This document shows positions 9,240-11,814 of a stretch of DNA of 11,814 bases, one piece after another. Location: contig NAOQ01000046.1 in the NCBI GenBank assembly GCA_002751075.1, positions 23,538-35,351 on the forward strand, in the 5' to 3' direction. The stretch is from Ichthyophonus hoferi (taxonomy: Eukaryota; Opisthokonta; Ichthyosporea; Ichthyophonida; Ichthyophonidae). Positions within the stretch are counted from its first letter, which is position 1. Every line of letters begins with the position of its first letter. A program made the position numbers and the translations under genes. Below the pieces are notes generated by a model. The model had not been told where the DNA came from, did no database searches, and was given only the letters and a program-made list of their open reading frames with translations.

Positions 9240-9521
9240 TCAAATCGCCTTTGGTTTGTTTTTACTGATCAATGGACCGCAAATACGAGTTGGCGCTCCT
9301 CCACCTTCAATTTTTTTTAGTGAGTTGTTGCAGAATCTTTGGCATGCTTGGAAATTAACATTACATTCCAGAGCATTTTTCTCTGATACACAAGCATAGC
9401 CGATAGAGTTGCATTTATTCACCACCATGGGGGGGGCAGGTTGGGCAGGTTGGCTTAATTTAACAGGAGCAGCGTAAACTACTGCGGCCACGGACAAAAG
9501 GCAAATAATAATAGAAACCAT
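9240..9521 (-). CDS. Small secreted cysteine-rich protein (93 aa)
   Basis: A single-exon gene with ATG at 9521-9519 and TGA at 9242-9240; the start has A at -3 and G at +4. Residues 1-17 form a classic signal peptide: a short N-terminus, the hydrophobic run IIICLLSVAAVVYA, and a likely cut after Ala17 or Ala18. A short Pro/Ala/Gln linker (residues 23-31) follows. The mature part holds six cysteines at 37, 44, 53, 60, 64 and 81, spaced C-x6-C-x8-C-x6-C-x3-C-x16-C, an even number that suits three disulfides. There is no membrane segment or GPI signal at the C-terminus, which is basic (NKPKAI). I do not recognise a family; the spacing is not that of hydrophobins or CFEM proteins, which have eight cysteines. 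The shape is that of a fungal secreted effector-like or defence-like protein, but function is unknown. It stands alone with its own TATA promoter among transposon relics. Confidence 0.78.
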   Translation of the reverse strand: MVSIIICLLSVAAVVYAAPVKLSQPAQPAPPMVVNKCNSIGYACVSEKNALECNVNFQACQRFCNNSLKKIEGGGAPTRICGPLISKNKPKAI

Positions 9522-9587
9522 TGTGAGTTAAGCTTCAGTACAACTTTTAACTAGCAGTGATATAGCTATAGTTGATGTTGTACTGTC

Positions 9588-9596
9588 TTTTATATA
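9588..9596 (-). promoter_or_regulatory. TATA box of the secreted-protein gene
   Basis: The minus strand reads TATATAAAA here, 67-75 nt upstream of the start codon. Allowing about 30 nt to the start of transcription leaves a leader of roughly 40 nt, a normal size. A strong TATA box suggests a regulated or highly expressed gene. Confidence 0.6.
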
Positions 9597-9600
9597 GTCA

Positions 9601-9915
9601 GCGTGGGGATTACATTGTGATCTGGGAATGTATGATTGGGTCAACTATTATTGATTTAGATTTGGAATGCTATGTTCAACATATTTATAACCGTACTGAG
9701 CCAATCTATATATATACACAAATGCTTACTCAGTAATGATTGGGAAATTGCTTATCTAAACTAATTACCAAATGAACACGAAAGTTCATTTGCCCATTGT
9801 AAGGATTAAATTTCAGAATAATTGTGTAGATGGTAATAATTAAACATTTGACATTAGGTATTTCTGTCAGCACTTAAACAGTCCAAAAATACCTTATTAA
9901 TATTATATATATAAT
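9601..9915. other. Upstream region of the secreted-protein gene, with a perfect hairpin
   Basis: No gene is visible. A perfect 9-base inverted repeat, CAAATGAAC / GTTCATTTG with a 6-nt loop, lies at 9769-9792. It may be a regulatory palindrome for the gene at 9240-9521 or a leftover of the adjacent transposon relic. The rest is AT-rich. Confidence 0.5.
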
Positions 9916-10316
9916 TTTGTGAGGATGGGGGGTTACCCTATCTAGATATCTGGAATGTAATCTAGCAAAGCTATGCACATCAAACCAATCTAGATGGTTG
10001 GTTATATGGGTGACAAGTCAGACTTTGGAACACCAAAAAAAATGCCTGTACTACTTTTTGTGAAACATTCTTAAGAGATCCCCAATATCTACACATTTTC
10101 ACAAGTTTGCATGAAATATTATAGAATCGTGTTCTTTGAACTCTTTTGAAACTCTCTTTCACTCCAGAATTGTTGTCAATATTTAGAGATTGGTTTGTTC
10201 CTGTGACCTCTACCCAATTATATAATAGATCTAACAACCTAAACAGAATCTTACCCGATTGACCACAGTATAGCGTAAAGCCAGAAAATGGTCGAATCCT
10301 ATACCAGTGATTATTA
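9916..10316 (-). mobile_element. Relic of a piggyBac-like DNA transposon
   Basis: On the minus strand a frame open from about 10340 to 9980 reads HWYRIRPFSGFTLYCGQSGK, then a leucine-rich helix, then TNQSLNIDNN, and later RTRFYN and KNVSQKVV. This order matches the middle of piggyBac transposases: the substrate strand ending Y-x-G, a helix, the catalytic-type Asp-Asn (usually VDNFYTS), the Y-x-G-T strand, and a K-rich turn. A second frame just downstream, about 9987-9916, reads DWFDVHSFARLHS, like the W-x-D-x-x-x-V-x-x-x-S-T-x-H block. The two frames are shifted relative to one another, so the copy is broken. The N-terminal third is not convincing, and no TTAA-flanked termini were found. The call is by eye and tentative. 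Confidence 0.45.
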
Positions 10317-10800
10317 GAAAAAAATAAGATGTGTAAGATGTGTCATCATACATATTTTCACACAAAATGATCTACTATGATAATAGTGGAAATCAAAAAT
10401 GTTTTAGAAACATGACTTGGGGCGTAACCGATGTTTGAATGAATAGCTGCGTCTGTACTAAGAATTTCATCTCTCTAGTGAAGTCCATATCTGAATCTGA
10501 AGTCTAAAAGAGTTCTTTCCGGCTAATGTTGATTAGTGTGGTATCGTAATATACAATGGGCATCGGTCCAGATCTTGTGTATCCTGTGATTGTAATGAAT
10601 TATTGAATTAGAGATTGACTTGAAATAATTTATTTTTGTGATCGTAAAATGATATGTGATTGCATTATTTTGAAAGCATAATTTCAGGGTTTCTTTTGCT
10701 CTGAGTAACTATTGGGAAATGCAGTCATAATTTCTGGATGGAAGACTGCCTCCTCTCGTTGATGCTAAAAGAAAGGCTTCTAATTAATTTGATCTATCAT

Positions 10801-10839
10801 GCGGCTCTTAGACTTCCTTAAGACACGTAATTGAGCCGC
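10801..10839. repeat. Inverted repeat GCGGCTC / GAGCCGC
   Basis: A perfect 7-base GC-rich inverted pair with a 25-nt loop, in very AT-rich DNA. It could form a stable stem. It might be a transposon end or a chance pair; no role can be assigned. Confidence 0.5.
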
Positions 10840-10915
10840 CCCCTATGAACATTACTGCATATACTTTTTTACTTGAATGCAACTAGTGTCAAGATATTAT
10901 GCTAGATCACTAACG

Positions 10916-10942
10916 TATTTTAATTGTATTTTAATTGTATTT
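10916..10942. repeat. Tandem repeat of TATTTTAATTG, about 2.5 copies
   Basis: Two exact 11-base units followed by a partial third. It is a small tandem duplication with no visible function. Confidence 0.85.
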
Positions 10943-11814
10943 CTAGGTTCAGTACATAATAGGCATCCCGTTTTAAATCTAGTTGTTTAGACATATATAT
11001 TGATAGAGATAGAGGTGGTTTTATATAATTGCCACGCGCCACGGAGATGATTTATAGTCAATGTTTTTGTTTTTTTTCAATTATCATAATTGCACTTATA
11101 ATTAGAGTATTATCTACGAATTCTGATAAACATTATAATAACAATTCACTTTATTGGTTAAGGTGATATTCAATAAAGCACTTTATTTCATATCATTGTA
11201 TGGTATTCATCGGGTTAATATATTCAACTGTATCAAAAAAAATTTCTCTAAACAAATATAGTGTACAAACCATATTATTGGGTTTTTATTAACATATATG
11301 AATATTTGTTTGATTTTCGCCGAGGTTGACACTGCGAATACAAATTGATATGCAATTCTCTGGTAGCTAAAATGGGGATTCCAAAAGCAAACACAAATTA
11401 AAAAATTGATAAATTATATTAATCAATTATATATCTACATTTAGAATTGTCCAAAATAGGAACCTGTTTGTAACAGTGATATGATATGCTAATACACAAA
11501 TACCAATTTTGATATTTAGTATTGATCACAGCCTTATAGTTTCGTAAAGCCTCTTGTAATTTGTATTTTTCTTAATTTAATTGCTTGTGATGCTGTCGCA
11601 GCCTGTAAATGTTGTGCGTATATACTTATTATTTATTATTAATGTTGGATCTATAACGAACGCGTTCTCTATGTACTTGTGCCAAAATTCAATTTTTTAT
11701 TTTGCTAGAGTAATCAATGATAATACTAATTAACATCTACGTTCGATTGCAAAATACTAAAATAATTAATGTTTTATTTATTAAACTATTGTGAGAACCG
11801 CCATGCTGAGCCAT

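Larger units (their letters stand above)
10317..11814. other. Gene-poor AT-rich stretch to the window end
   Basis: I see no gene I can support. Short minus-strand open pieces at about 10435-10560 (with SDSDMDFTREMKFLVQTQLF) and 10690-10775 lie upstream of the piggyBac-like relic and could be its worn N-terminal part, but they carry stops and do not match clearly. The stretch also holds a GC-rich inverted repeat at 10801-10839 and an 11-base tandem repeat at 10916-10942. From 10943 onward nothing is recognised. Confidence 0.4.

Noticed and set aside
1-11814. tRNA, rRNA or CRISPR arrays
   Set aside because: No cloverleaf, conserved rRNA string or regularly spaced repeat array was found on either strand by eye.

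Overview
The window looks like nuclear DNA of an AT-rich, intron-rich fungus, probably from an early-diverging lineage such as Zoopagomycota/Entomophthoromycotina; the lineage call is inference. It rests on A+T content near two thirds by eye, ten short GT-AG introns (140-510 nt) in one housekeeping gene, relics that resemble Tc1/mariner and piggyBac transposases, and a relic that resembles a fungal-specific transcription factor.

Left part (1-5100): a 28-nt poly-A run at the window edge, a short 5' flank, then one complete gene of 11 exons (313-4986, plus strand). It encodes a 543-residue phosphoacetylglucosamine mutase (AGM1/PCM1/PGM3 family), the enzyme that makes GlcNAc-1-phosphate for UDP-GlcNAc, chitin, N-glycans and GPI anchors. 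All family landmarks are present, and all exon joins keep the frame. Intron 8 holds a decayed copy of the start of exon 9. A poly-A signal follows the stop by 90 nt.

Middle (5100-9230): no intact gene is visible. There is a decayed plus-strand Tc1/mariner-like transposase (about 5398-5990), an (AG)9 microsatellite, a diverged repeat of about 360 nt present twice in direct orientation (6218-6583 and 7061-7413), a GC-richer block of imperfect hexamers, and a minus-strand frame of 180 codons broken by one stop (7444-7983) that resembles the middle of a fungal zinc-cluster transcription factor.

Right part (9240-11814): a small intact minus-strand gene (9240-9521) encodes a 93-residue secreted protein with a signal peptide and six cysteines after the cleavage site. 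It has a clear TATA box at 9588-9596. Upstream of it lies a decayed minus-strand piggyBac-like transposase (about 9916-10316), then gene-poor AT-rich DNA to the window end.

Taken together, one conserved metabolic gene borders a transposon graveyard in which the only other intact gene is a lineage-specific-looking secreted cysteine-rich protein. Family calls for the relics come from reading translations by eye and are tentative. I see no new multi-gene system here; the best candidates for follow-up are the secreted protein, the paired repeat and the exon-9 relic.
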